From assembly GCF_014284335.1 (NCBI RefSeq), contig NZ_JACOGF010000010.1:62001-126000 (forward strand): 64,000 nt of DNA, given 5' to 3'. Under the pieces are notes generated by a model. That model was not told the origin of the DNA, ran no database searches, and saw only the letters and a list, made by a program, of their open reading frames with translations. The number at the start of each line of letters is the position of its first letter. Positions within the stretch are counted from its first letter, which is position 1. This stretch comes from Undibacterium hunanense (lineage in GTDB: Bacteria > Pseudomonadota > Gammaproteobacteria > Burkholderiales > Burkholderiaceae_D). Positions 56,418 through 64,000 of this stretch are shown here, piece after piece. The translations under genes and the position numbers were made by a program.

Positions 56418-57545
56418 TCACAAAGACAGTAAATTGCCGGTACGGTAAGCAACAGGGCCAGCAATCTTGGCGATGCGCATGCCATGCGTGGCATAACGTC
56501 TGGCCACACGTGCAAACAAGATACCCGATACCGTCGCCAATACCGGCGTCATCCGTGCGCTGACAGGATCAACGATGTCTGCCACTTTTTCACCTGCTTC
56601 GATGTAATCACCCGCTTCCCTGGTAAATACCAGGATGCCAGCATGTGGGGCGCGCAAAGGCTCTACACCCTCCAGCGGCGTAGGCTGGCATAAGGCCTGA
56701 GGTAAGGCTGGTGCTTTTCCACGCAGATAACCCGCATGTCTGAGGAAATTAATGATAGCCAAGGCATCTGCCTGCGCCAGTTCATGACTGACCTCGGTTT
56801 CGCCACGCAATTCCACCGTAATGGACAGGCAGGCATTTGGAACAGGCGTCGCCGTACCAAAGTGTTGCGCCAGTTCCCACCAGTGACGTGAACAGGATTC
56901 GTCGAAAGGATCATCCCCCGACAATACCGATACCAGCACCGCCTGCGCCCTCAGATAAGCTGCCAGCGGCATACAATCATCTGCCAAAGGTGTCCCTGTA
57001 TATAAATGCATGACAGCCTGGTTATCACAATGCAGGTCCAGCACGATGTCGGCATCCACAGCCAGGGTCTGCAAGATTTTCTTTTGATGATCGGTTGCGG
57101 TGTCCGGCTGCCACTCCTGTAATACGGCAAGTGCCTGCTGGCGTATCAGTTTTACATTTTCACTTGCATCTGCACCCAGCTTGCCCTCCAGCAAAGGCAG
57201 CAGATGTGGCGTCAGGTGGCGATAACCACGATTGAAGTTGATGCCTGTCGCCAGGTCAAAACGACCGAAGGCTGTACCCTGTATGTCCTGCGCCAGCCCT
57301 ATCGGGTTAGCCACGGGTACCAGCACTATTTCTGCGGCAATGGCTGCAATTTTCTCATACTGCTCCAACATTTCACGCAGGTAATGGTTCACCAGCATGC
57401 CCGGTATCTCATCTGCATGCAAAGACGACTGTATATACACCTTGCGCCCCTGGCCCGATTGACCAAACGAGCCGTAATGAAAACTCCGCAATTCGCGCAC
57501 CGTCCCGCTACTGATATCGGGCAAGACATGTTGCTGTATCTGCAT
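56418..57545 (-). CDS. Succinylglutamate desuccinylase/aspartoacylase-family deacylase
   Basis: This is a 375-residue zinc hydrolase of the M14-like AstE/AspA group. Zinc ligands and catalytic residues are visible in SLHADEIPGM, VLDLHCDNQ and the distal ITVELRGETEV. It would remove an acyl or aspartyl group from an amino acid or small peptide. The C-terminal segment (APHAGILVFTREAGDYIEAG) is a lipoyl-like barrel often found in this subgroup. It is first in the operon with the YfcC-like transporter, divergent from the RpiR regulator. Confidence 0.85.
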   Translation of the reverse strand: MQIQQHVLPDISSGTVRELRSFHYGSFGQSGQGRKVYIQSSLHADEIPGMLVNHYLREMLEQYEKIAAIAAEIVLVPVANPIGLAQDIQGTAFGRFDLATGINFNRGYRHLTPHLLPLLEGKLGADASENVKLIRQQALAVLQEWQPDTATDHQKKILQTLAVDADIVLDLHCDNQAVMHLYTGTPLADDCMPLAAYLRAQAVLVSVLSGDDPFDESCSRHWWELAQHFGTATPVPNACLSITVELRGETEVSHELAQADALAIINFLRHAGYLRGKAPALPQALCQPTPLEGVEPLRAPHAGILVFTREAGDYIEAGEKVADIVDPVSARMTPVLATVSGILFARVARRYATHGMRIAKIAGPVAYRTGNLLSL

Positions 57546-57852
57546 AGAAAACTCTTTTCTTTGTTGGTAATACTAAAACCAAAAACAGAATCGCAATTTG
57601 ATTCTGAATTTACATGAATATGGTCCGGCTCATGCAGGATTTATCCCAAGGATGTTCCCGCTACTTCAATCGCAGTTTGTACAGGCAGCGTAAAAACAAC
57701 ACCGTAACAACTGCTCCTCACTGCAAACAAATGAACGATTTTTTACATATTCTACATTTATGAAAATAAAACGACAAATAGTATTGAAAATATTTTTAAA
57801 CAGGTCTACAGTTCATTCATCGAAAAAGTTTTGCTGACAGTTTTATTGATTG
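57546..57852. other. Divergent regulatory gap between deacylase and RpiR genes
   Basis: The 307-base gap is AT-rich near the right end (tracts around 57730-57800). No gene is supported. It probably holds promoters for both operons and the RpiR operator; no exact boxes were assigned. Confidence 0.5.
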
Positions 57853-58812
57853 ATGCGCATGAAAAAATTAACTACCCCTGTTGAATCTGCTTCACCTGAA
57901 ATGGTCTTTGCCAAGTCCACGCTGGGTGAATCTTTAATGCTGGTGTTGCAGGAAGGTTCTGTCTCCTACAAACGGATTGCCAATTTCCTCTTGCGCAACC
58001 AGGTCAAGGTAACGGCACTGGGCATAGAAGACATGGCCGAACAATGTGAGGTATCAACCGCCACCATCAGCCGTTTTGCGCGCGACATGGGTTTTAATAA
58101 TTACGCTGGCCTGCGTAACCAGATTGCAGAAGTGGTGCAGGCTGTATTTCAGCCAGTAGAAAAACTGCGCAATACCATAGAAGCAAAAAAGAATGCGCCC
58201 TCGCCCGCCCATACCAGCATGCAGTTTGCTGCGGCCAATATCGATGCGGCTAACCAAGGCATGTCTGAACAGAGCCTGAACCAGATTGTGGGACACATCG
58301 CCAAGGCCAGCACGGTGTATGTCATGGGCTTTGGCCTGAGTGCCCATCTGGCTGGCATGCTGGCCCTGCATTTGCAGCCATTCTGTTCACATGTGGTGGA
58401 AGTGGTTGGCTACGGTGGCACTGAAGTGGCGGCGGGTCATCTGGCGAATATTTCTGACAAAGATGTGCTCATCGTTATCTCATTTCCACGCTATGCACTG
58501 GATGTCATCAAGCTTACACAGTTTGTGCGTGACCACGGTGCCTGCATCGTTACGATTACCGATTCCCCTGCCTCGCCGATTGCACAACTGGGTAATTATT
58601 TACTGCTGGCACCCAGCACTCATGGTGTTTTGCCCAGCAGTGCCAGTGCAGCGATTGCGGTGATCGAAGCCCTGGTCAGCAGCATGATGGTGTCGAATAA
58701 AAAGAATGTGGAAAAGGCCATGCGCCTGACCGAAGCCATATCAGCCTATCTGCATAGCGCTGACAACAACGTCAAATATACACAGCCGGATAACACCAAA
58801 CCCAAGAAGTAA
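57853..58812 (+). CDS. RpiR-family transcription regulator with SIS domain
   Basis: This is a regulator of about 319 residues. The N-terminal RpiR helix-turn-helix is VSYKRIANFLLRNQVKVTALGI with EQCEVSTATISRFARDMGFN. The C-terminal SIS domain is VYVMGFGLSAHLAGMLALHL with IVISFPRYALDVI. SIS domains bind phosphosugars or other phosphorylated ligands, though RpiR members near amino acid loci also exist. It is divergent from the deacylase operon and precedes the TonB receptor, so it probably controls both. Start could also be 57859. Confidence 0.87.
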   Translation: MRMKKLTTPVESASPEMVFAKSTLGESLMLVLQEGSVSYKRIANFLLRNQVKVTALGIEDMAEQCEVSTATISRFARDMGFNNYAGLRNQIAEVVQAVFQPVEKLRNTIEAKKNAPSPAHTSMQFAAANIDAANQGMSEQSLNQIVGHIAKASTVYVMGFGLSAHLAGMLALHLQPFCSHVVEVVGYGGTEVAAGHLANISDKDVLIVISFPRYALDVIKLTQFVRDHGACIVTITDSPASPIAQLGNYLLLAPSTHGVLPSSASAAIAVIEALVSSMMVSNKKNVEKAMRLTEAISAYLHSADNNVKYTQPDNTKPKK

Positions 58813-58815
58813 ATA

Positions 58816-58949
58816 AGGAACCTCTGATCAAGCTACTGCGCGACGCTATTTTGAGCCTGCGATGCTCGCCGTACAGCCGTACGACTGCGCTTCCGTGTTT
58901 GTCAATGCGTCAAACTAACGCCGCTCGCTACACTTAATCAGAGGTTCCT
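58816..58949. repeat. 134-bp palindromic dispersed element
   Basis: AGGAACCTCTGATCAAG and CTTAATCAGAGGTTCCT are inverted ends (16 of 17 paired). The interior contains the GTACAGCCGTAC palindrome. It lies between rpiR and the TonB receptor, three bases after the rpiR stop. Confidence 0.75.
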
Positions 58950-58975
58950 CAAGCAAAAAATTAGCACATCACAGT

Positions 58976-59010
58976 CACTCCCCGGAGTGCCTGAGGGGGA
59001 TGCTTTTTTT
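58976..59010 (+). terminator. Overlapping hairpins and T-run before the TonB receptor gene
   Basis: CACTCC/GGAGTG (58976-58989) and the alternative pair TCCCC (58979-58983)/GGGGA (58996-59000), followed by TGCTTTTTTT, cannot form together. This resembles a terminator/antiterminator pair or simply a terminator for rpiR. Confidence 0.5.
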
Positions 59011-59042
59011 AAATTTCTGTAAAACCCGAGGAGAGCAAGGCA

Positions 59043-61757
59043 ATGGCAACGAAAAAGCAAGCATTTCAGCCCATACCCAAGAAAGTGGCTGTCGCAACCT
59101 GGTCTGCATTGAGCGTCATGGCAATGTTGAGCATGGCCCCGCAAGGCGCATGGGCACAGGCTGAAAATCCAGAAAATAAACCACAACGCATAGAAATCAC
59201 TGGCTCATCCATCAAACGCATTGATGCAGAAACAGCTTTGCCGGTGCAAATCATCAGTCGCGAATCGATAGAAAAATCCGGCGTCACTACAGCGGCAGAA
59301 TTATTGAGCAAAGTATCTGCCAGCACTGCGGGCCTGACGGACGGCGCCAGCTTCAGCGATAACGGTGGTACTCAACGTGGTTTCAATGGTGCCAACCTGC
59401 GGGGTATAGGTGTGTCATCGACCCTGATCTTGCTGAATGGTCGCCGCCTGGCTAATTTTGCTTCGCCTGGCACCTCATCTGGCGTAGATTTGAATTCCAT
59501 CCCTTCTGCCGCCATCCAGCGTGTGGAAGTATTGAAAGATGGCGCGTCAGCCATCTATGGTGCCGATGCGATTGGTGGTGTCATCAACTTCATTACCCGT
59601 CCCGATTATCAGGGGGCAGAAATATCTGCCTATGCGGGCAATACCCAGCATGGTGGTGCAGACAAAAAGATCATCAGCCTGTCTGGTGGCATAGGCAATC
59701 TGAGCCAGGACAGGTACAACCTCATGGGCGTAGCCAATTTTCAGAATACTGGCAGCTTGCGTGCGACCCAGCGCTCATGGATAGGTTCAGCCTACCAGCC
59801 CGACATCAATCTGGATGTCGGTAGTTCCAACACCTTCCCAGCCAATGTGCGCCGTACCACGGCCAGTGGTGGCGCCACCGGCTCGCGCCTGAACCCTAGC
59901 GCCCCGACTTGCAATCCACCTGCCACGGTGTTTGCGGCAGACAGCTTTGTTGGCAGTAAAGCCTGTCTGTATGACTACATGCATGACACTGAAATCTTCC
60001 CTGAATCCCAGCGTGCATCGCTGCTGGGCCGTGCCCAGTTTGCCATTGATGCCGACAACACCCTGTTTGCCGAAGTGCTGCACAGTGACACCAAAACCAC
60101 TTACCGCATCAGCCCGTTGACGGTGACGAATCTGAATTATCCGGTGACTGGAATTTACTATCCCAATGACCTGATCACTAGCAACAAAACACCTTTGCGC
60201 GTTGGCCTGCGCCTCAGTGCAGCTGGCCCACGTACCAATGAAGTGAATGCCATTGCGCAACGCCTGGTGGTCGGTGCCAAAGGCACGGTGGCAGGCTGGG
60301 ACTATGACACGGCACTGAATCACAGCGTCAGCAAGGTCGATGATAAATATGTCGATGGTTATGTCAGAACATCGGCTTTTGACAGCGCCTTCCTGACTGG
60401 CAAAATCAATCCTTTCGGCCCATCGGGAACGGAAGGCACGAACTTGCTGAATGCAGCAAAAATCAGTGATGCAGCCCGTCAGTCCAGAGCTACTACCGAT
60501 TCTTTTGACATCAAGGCGTCACGCGAATTGTTTGCCATGGCAGGCGGCAATGCCGGTCTGGCGATAGGTGCAGAATACCGTCGTGAAAAACTGGAATTCA
60601 CGCCCTCTGCCTTGCTGGCTGCCGGTGAGATACGCGGTGATGGTGCAGCAATAGCTTACGGCGGCAGCCGTACCGTCAAAGCCCTGTTTGCCGAATTGAA
60701 CTTGCCCCTGCTCAGCAACCTTGAAGCCCAGGCTGCCGTGCGCCATGACAGCTACAACGATGTCGGCAGCACCACCAATCCAAAATTTGGCTTGCGCTGG
60801 ACGCCCGCGAAAGAAGTCGTGGTACGTGGCTCGTATAGTGCCGGTTTCCGTGCGCCCAGTCTGGCAGACATCAATGAACCCGCACGCACAGGCCAGACCA
60901 GTGGCATCTACAATGACCCGCTGGGTTGCATCAAAGTTGGCAATATTGACAATACCAAAAACCCTGATTACTGCGGCATACAGCCTGACCTGATCAAGGG
61001 TGGTACTGCCAATCTGAAACCAGAGACATCGAAGCAATTTTCTGCCGGCATGGTGATAGAACCCAGCCGCAGCCTGACTGCATCGCTGGATTACTGGCGC
61101 ATCGAAAAATCTGACACCCTGCTGGCCAACGAAGGTGCCTATTTCAGCGACCCAAGGTCCAATCCCGGCTATGCGATACGTGGTGCCACAGACCCCAGCC
61201 TGCCTGGCATACCTGGCCCCATTCTGTCGGTAGATGGCCGGGTGAAAAATATTGGCTCACTGAAAACCTCAGGCGTGGATGTCAACGTCAACTGGAAACT
61301 GCCAGAAAACAGTCTGGGCAAATTCAATGTCAGTCTGAACGGTACCTATGTCATCGACTACAAGACGCGCAACACGGCAGCCAGCCCGGAAGTGAATGGC
61401 GTCGGTATTTATACCGACACCCAGGTGGTACAGCGCTGGAGACATACGCTGACATTTGACTTTGACCGTGGCCCATGGGGCGCAACCCTGCAGCAGACTT
61501 ACTACCAGGGTTATCACGACCAGAACGCCCTGGCTGATGGCAGCACCCGTGACGTGCCTGCCTATGTCTTGTGGGATGCAAGCGGCAGCTATAAATTCAA
61601 CAAGGCATTCAGCCTGCGTGCCGGTATCAAAAACCTGCTGGACACCAATCCACCCCGTTCCAACCAGGTGTATAGCTTCATAGCCGGTTATGACCCCAGC
61701 TATACCGATCCGCGTGGTCGCTTCTTCTACGTGTCTGGTAACTATGCATTCAAATAA
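59043..61757 (+). CDS. TonB-dependent outer-membrane receptor
   Basis: This 904-residue receptor has a signal peptide (SALSVMAMLSMAPQGAWA) followed by a short mature start and the plug domain (IEITGSSIKRIDAETALPVQ, RGIGVSSTLILLNGRRL, AIYGADAIGGVINFITR). A beta barrel follows, with the terminal strand ending GRFFYVSGNYAFK. The TonB box region is not a textbook match. It lies downstream of RpiR and upstream of an exported cyanophycinase, which suggests uptake of peptide degradation products; no siderophore genes are near. GAGGAGA upstream of the ATG. Confidence 0.9.
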   Translation: MATKKQAFQPIPKKVAVATWSALSVMAMLSMAPQGAWAQAENPENKPQRIEITGSSIKRIDAETALPVQIISRESIEKSGVTTAAELLSKVSASTAGLTDGASFSDNGGTQRGFNGANLRGIGVSSTLILLNGRRLANFASPGTSSGVDLNSIPSAAIQRVEVLKDGASAIYGADAIGGVINFITRPDYQGAEISAYAGNTQHGGADKKIISLSGGIGNLSQDRYNLMGVANFQNTGSLRATQRSWIGSAYQPDINLDVGSSNTFPANVRRTTASGGATGSRLNPSAPTCNPPATVFAADSFVGSKACLYDYMHDTEIFPESQRASLLGRAQFAIDADNTLFAEVLHSDTKTTYRISPLTVTNLNYPVTGIYYPNDLITSNKTPLRVGLRLSAAGPRTNEVNAIAQRLVVGAKGTVAGWDYDTALNHSVSKVDDKYVDGYVRTSAFDSAFLTGKINPFGPSGTEGTNLLNAAKISDAARQSRATTDSFDIKASRELFAMAGGNAGLAIGAEYRREKLEFTPSALLAAGEIRGDGAAIAYGGSRTVKALFAELNLPLLSNLEAQAAVRHDSYNDVGSTTNPKFGLRWTPAKEVVVRGSYSAGFRAPSLADINEPARTGQTSGIYNDPLGCIKVGNIDNTKNPDYCGIQPDLIKGGTANLKPETSKQFSAGMVIEPSRSLTASLDYWRIEKSDTLLANEGAYFSDPRSNPGYAIRGATDPSLPGIPGPILSVDGRVKNIGSLKTSGVDVNVNWKLPENSLGKFNVSLNGTYVIDYKTRNTAASPEVNGVGIYTDTQVVQRWRHTLTFDFDRGPWGATLQQTYYQGYHDQNALADGSTRDVPAYVLWDASGSYKFNKAFSLRAGIKNLLDTNPPRSNQVYSFIAGYDPSYTDPRGRFFYVSGNYAFK

Positions 61758-61834
61758 ATCGCCATAAGCCAAAAAAATAACGCACAAAAAGCCGCATCAG
61801 CAATGAATTAAATTTTTCCAAAGCAGCGCGTTCG

Positions 61835-61865
61835 GGGACAGCACTTGGTGTTGTCCCTTTTTTTA
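61835..61865 (+). terminator. Rho-independent terminator after the TonB receptor
   Basis: GGGACA (61835-61840) pairs with TGTCCC (61852-61857) and is followed directly by seven or more Ts. It separates the receptor from the cyanophycinase gene, which therefore may have its own promoter. Confidence 0.8.
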
Positions 61866-61926
61866 AATTCATGTCAATAGTGATGAATTGAATGATTTAC
61901 AATATGAAAAAATCAGGATGAAAATA

Positions 61927-63171
61927 ATGACAATTTCTCTGAAAAATACTGACCGGCTGTTGCGCAGTTTGTTAAGCTGCCTGGCTATCTTACTCTGGCA
62001 ATTCCCCATGCATGCTCACGCTGAAGACAACTCTCCACCACAAGGCTCACTGGTCATCATAGGCGGTGCCCTGCGGGTAGACAATGCCGTGGTCTGGCAG
62101 CGCATCGTGCAACAGGCCGGTGGCAAAGGTGCAAAAATTGCCGTCATACCGGCGGCAGCCGGCAATCCGGAACGGTCTGGTGCTGCCACGGCTGCGGCAC
62201 TGAACCAGAACGGTGCCCAGGCCTTTGTGATTCCCCTGTCAGTCAAGCATCCACAATTCAAACCACAGGATATCGTCAACGATGCGGGATGGCTGGCAAA
62301 ACTGAAGGATGCCAGCGGTGTATATTTCACCGGTGGTGACCAGGGTCGCATCGTGCAGGCACTGGTCAAACCTGATGGCAGCAAGACAGCCATGCTGGAA
62401 GCCATCTGGTCCATCTATCAGCGTGGTGGCGTCATCGCAGGCAGCAGTGCCGGTGCTGCCATCATGAGTACCACCATGTTCTATGATGCCAAACCGGTGC
62501 TGCCCACATTGAAGCTGGGCGTCACTGACGGCAAGGAAATTGCGGCAGGCCTGGGCTTCATCGGTCCTGATGTATTCATCGACCAGCACCTGATCATTCG
62601 TGGCCGCTTTGCCCGCATGTTGCCGGTCATGCTGAAGAAGAATTACAAGCTGGGCCTGGGTGTGGATGAAAATACCGCCATGGTCGTCAGCAACCAGGGG
62701 GAAGTCGAAGTTATTGGTTACAAGGGTGCCATTCTGTTTGATCTGGCAGAAGCAAGCACCGACAGCAGCCAGAAAAATTTCAACATCAGCAATGCCCGTA
62801 TCAGCTATCTGGACCGCGGCGATCGTTTCAATTTGCGCAGCAAGACGCTGACACCTTCGGCGGATAAACTGCAGGGCAAGCTCAATCCAGCCCAGACTTA
62901 CAATACCGACCAGCGCTTTTACGCTGATATCCTGGCCAATACCGTGGTTACTGACCTGATGTTTCATTTAATCGACAGCAAACAGCAACGCGCCATTGGC
63001 CTGGCCTTTGGCATGGATGACCAGCCCGAACTGGGTTTTGAATTCAGCTTCAGCAAGGTAGCAGAAAGCCAGGGCTACTTTTCAGCATCGTCAGGCGCCG
63101 AGGCTTACACGGTGCATAAGCTGCGTCTGGATATACGGCCAGTCAAAATGCAGTTACCCCTGTATAAATAA
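61927..63171 (+). CDS. Exported cyanophycinase (CphE-like)
   Basis: This 414-residue serine peptidase degrades cyanophycin to beta-Asp-Arg dipeptides. A signal peptide (CLAILLWQFPMHAHA) is followed by LVIIGGALRVDN, YFTGGDQGRIV and the nucleophile motif GVIAGSSAGAAIMS, then GLGFIGPDVFIDQHLI and LGLGVDENTAMVV. The layout and length match secreted cyanophycinases rather than the shorter cytoplasmic type. ATG 61927 is preferred because AGGA lies about eight bases upstream; 61918 is an alternative. Neighbours are a TonB receptor, an RpiR regulator, a deacylase and a transporter. Confidence 0.88.
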   Translation: MTISLKNTDRLLRSLLSCLAILLWQFPMHAHAEDNSPPQGSLVIIGGALRVDNAVVWQRIVQQAGGKGAKIAVIPAAAGNPERSGAATAAALNQNGAQAFVIPLSVKHPQFKPQDIVNDAGWLAKLKDASGVYFTGGDQGRIVQALVKPDGSKTAMLEAIWSIYQRGGVIAGSSAGAAIMSTTMFYDAKPVLPTLKLGVTDGKEIAAGLGFIGPDVFIDQHLIIRGRFARMLPVMLKKNYKLGLGVDENTAMVVSNQGEVEVIGYKGAILFDLAEASTDSSQKNFNISNARISYLDRGDRFNLRSKTLTPSADKLQGKLNPAQTYNTDQRFYADILANTVVTDLMFHLIDSKQQRAIGLAFGMDDQPELGFEFSFSKVAESQGYFSASSGAEAYTVHKLRLDIRPVKMQLPLYK

Positions 63172-63192
63172 CTAAATAACTGAAATGCAGGT

Positions 63193-63221
63193 AAAAGGAT
63201 GGTCATCTGCGCCGTCCTTTT
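63193..63221 (+). terminator. Rho-independent terminator-like hairpin after cyanophycinase
   Basis: AAAAGGATGG (63193-63202) pairs with CCGTCCTTTT (63212-63221) including one G-U pair. It is followed by TATAG rather than a long T-run, so termination may be partial. Confidence 0.65.
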
Positions 63222-63587
63222 ATAGTGCCTTTGTAGCTATTTCTTTACAGCTCGGTTTTAGATTGGCTACGGCAGGTTCATAGTTCTTTTACCGTCCTCG
63301 TTACAGCCAGCCTCCCGGACTGCCGCATCAGAACAACACCCTCACACCATTTTGTCGCTTGTTTGCCTGTTCTTCACCCTATGCGGGGCGTGCTTCACAT
63401 ACAATAAAACTGCAGCACTGAACGTCCCTTGCACATTGTGTGCAGGCCCCAGGCTGCATCATTCATCAGATAATACAGATCCAGCCATCGGCGTATCGGC
63501 GTAAGCGAAAAGCCAGAGATGATCAGGCAAGCTTTCTGGCTAGCATATGCACAGCTGTTGCGCTGCATAACCCAGTGAGACCACACC
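63222..63587. other. Intergenic gap before the third chemoreceptor
   Basis: Nothing coding is supported in this stretch of about 366 bases. It should contain the receptor promoter. No clear boxes were assigned. Confidence 0.5.
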
Positions 63588-64000
63588 ATGAAACTCAGTA
63601 CCCGCATCATTCTGCTGTGCGCCATCACCCTCTTCGGTATCTCCATCATATCCGTCATTTCACTGTACTCCCTGCGTCAAAGCATGCTGAAAGAACGCAA
63701 GGAACAGATTTCCAATATGGTAGAAATGGCCTACGCCGCCATGGAAAAAGCCCATGCGCTGGAACAGGCGGGCAAACTGACGCGTGATGATGCGCAAAAA
63801 CAGGCCAAGCTGGCAATTTCCAGCTTCCACAAAGATGAAATGTATTTCTTTGTGCGTGGCTACAATGACGATTTGCTGCTGGTACACCCCAAAGCCTCAC
63901 GTATTGGTGTCCCCCAAAAGGATATGAAAGAATCCGGTGACCGCTATCGGGCCTCACTGGCAAACAGCGCCATCGGTATCGTACAGGCACCCGGCACACG
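63588..64000 (+). CDS. Methyl-accepting chemotaxis protein, single-Cache type (partial)
   Basis: The frame from ATG 63588 runs off the right edge; 137 residues are visible. TM1 (IILLCAITLFGISIISVISL) is followed by a helix and a single Cache-like sensor domain of sCache_2 type (ISNMVEMAYAAMEKAHALEQ, then DEMYFFVRGYNDDLLLVHPK and the IG..K region). HAMP and signalling domains are outside the window. This sensor differs from the helical-bundle sensors at 13581 and 31358. Ligands of sCache_2 receptors are often organic acids. Confidence 0.85.
   Translation, partial: MKLSTRIILLCAITLFGISIISVISLYSLRQSMLKERKEQISNMVEMAYAAMEKAHALEQAGKLTRDDAQKQAKLAISSFHKDEMYFFVRGYNDDLLLVHPKASRIGVPQKDMKESGDRYRASLANSAIGIVQAPGT

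Noticed and set aside
63395-63887. Minus-strand and alternative plus-strand frames over the right edge
   Set aside because: The plus-strand frame from 63588 has a clear membrane segment and Cache sensor of a chemoreceptor.

Overview
The window looks like the chromosome of a betaproteobacterium in Burkholderiales, most like the Oxalobacteraceae (Undibacterium/Herbaspirillum-type). The main evidence is a complete sigma-54-driven 2-methylcitrate operon of the AcnD/PrpF type (prpB-prpC-GNAT-acnD-prpF-prpE with divergent prpR), several chemoreceptors ending in DWEEF, and a PlpD-type patatin. Genus is inferred; no rRNA or tRNA gene was recognised.

Positions 1-10700 are an accessory RHS/YD-repeat polymorphic-toxin region. 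The RHS-type core is spread over three consecutive genes. The first (partial) ends at 370. The second is a signal-peptide-bearing YD-repeat protein (367-1875). The third (1976-4531) has its own signal peptide, a beta-rich stalk and two Ig-like domains in front of the RHS C-terminal core and tip. Downstream, to about 10.6 kb, is an AT-rich array of small membrane proteins, lipoproteins, TPR and HEAT-like proteins (candidate immunity genes). They are interleaved with broken pieces: a displaced Ig-domain fragment, a toxin C-terminal fragment coupled to a candidate immunity gene, an IS5-type remnant, and a duplicated 0.5 kb block whose two copies have decayed differently.

Positions 10.9-26.4 kb are housekeeping: an RhlE-type helicase, GNAT and VOC proteins, a chemoreceptor, a cold-shock protein, a beta-oxidation cluster (hydratase and thioesterase divergent from thiolase and a FadJ-like fusion), a poly-asparagine exported protein coupled to a CapA-like protein, a ferredoxin, SCP2, a methyltransferase, a HAD phosphatase and a CysB-like regulator. 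From 26.6 to 37.8 kb there is a PlpD-like type Vd phospholipase interrupted by an in-frame TAG, a LivJ-like binding protein with an FAH-family hydrolase, a second chemoreceptor, an EF-hand-like protein, a DUF885 protein and an HDOD protein.

Positions 37.9-48.5 kb hold the prp operon and its regulator, with a textbook sigma-54 site and a tandem TGAAAC operator. After it come a receiver/CheC/GGDEF signalling operon (48.7-50.7 kb) and a PhnD/PhnC/PhnE-like (selenate-type) ABC importer followed by an AAA ATPase (50.8-55.0 kb). The right end (55.0-63.2 kb) looks like a cyanophycin or related peptide utilisation locus: a YfcC-like transporter and an AstE/AspA-like deacylase, divergent from an RpiR regulator, a TonB receptor and an exported cyanophycinase. 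A third chemoreceptor runs off the edge.

Short palindromic dispersed elements occur in several intergenic gaps. Two 101-bp copies (36675-36775 and 39905-40005) belong to one family.
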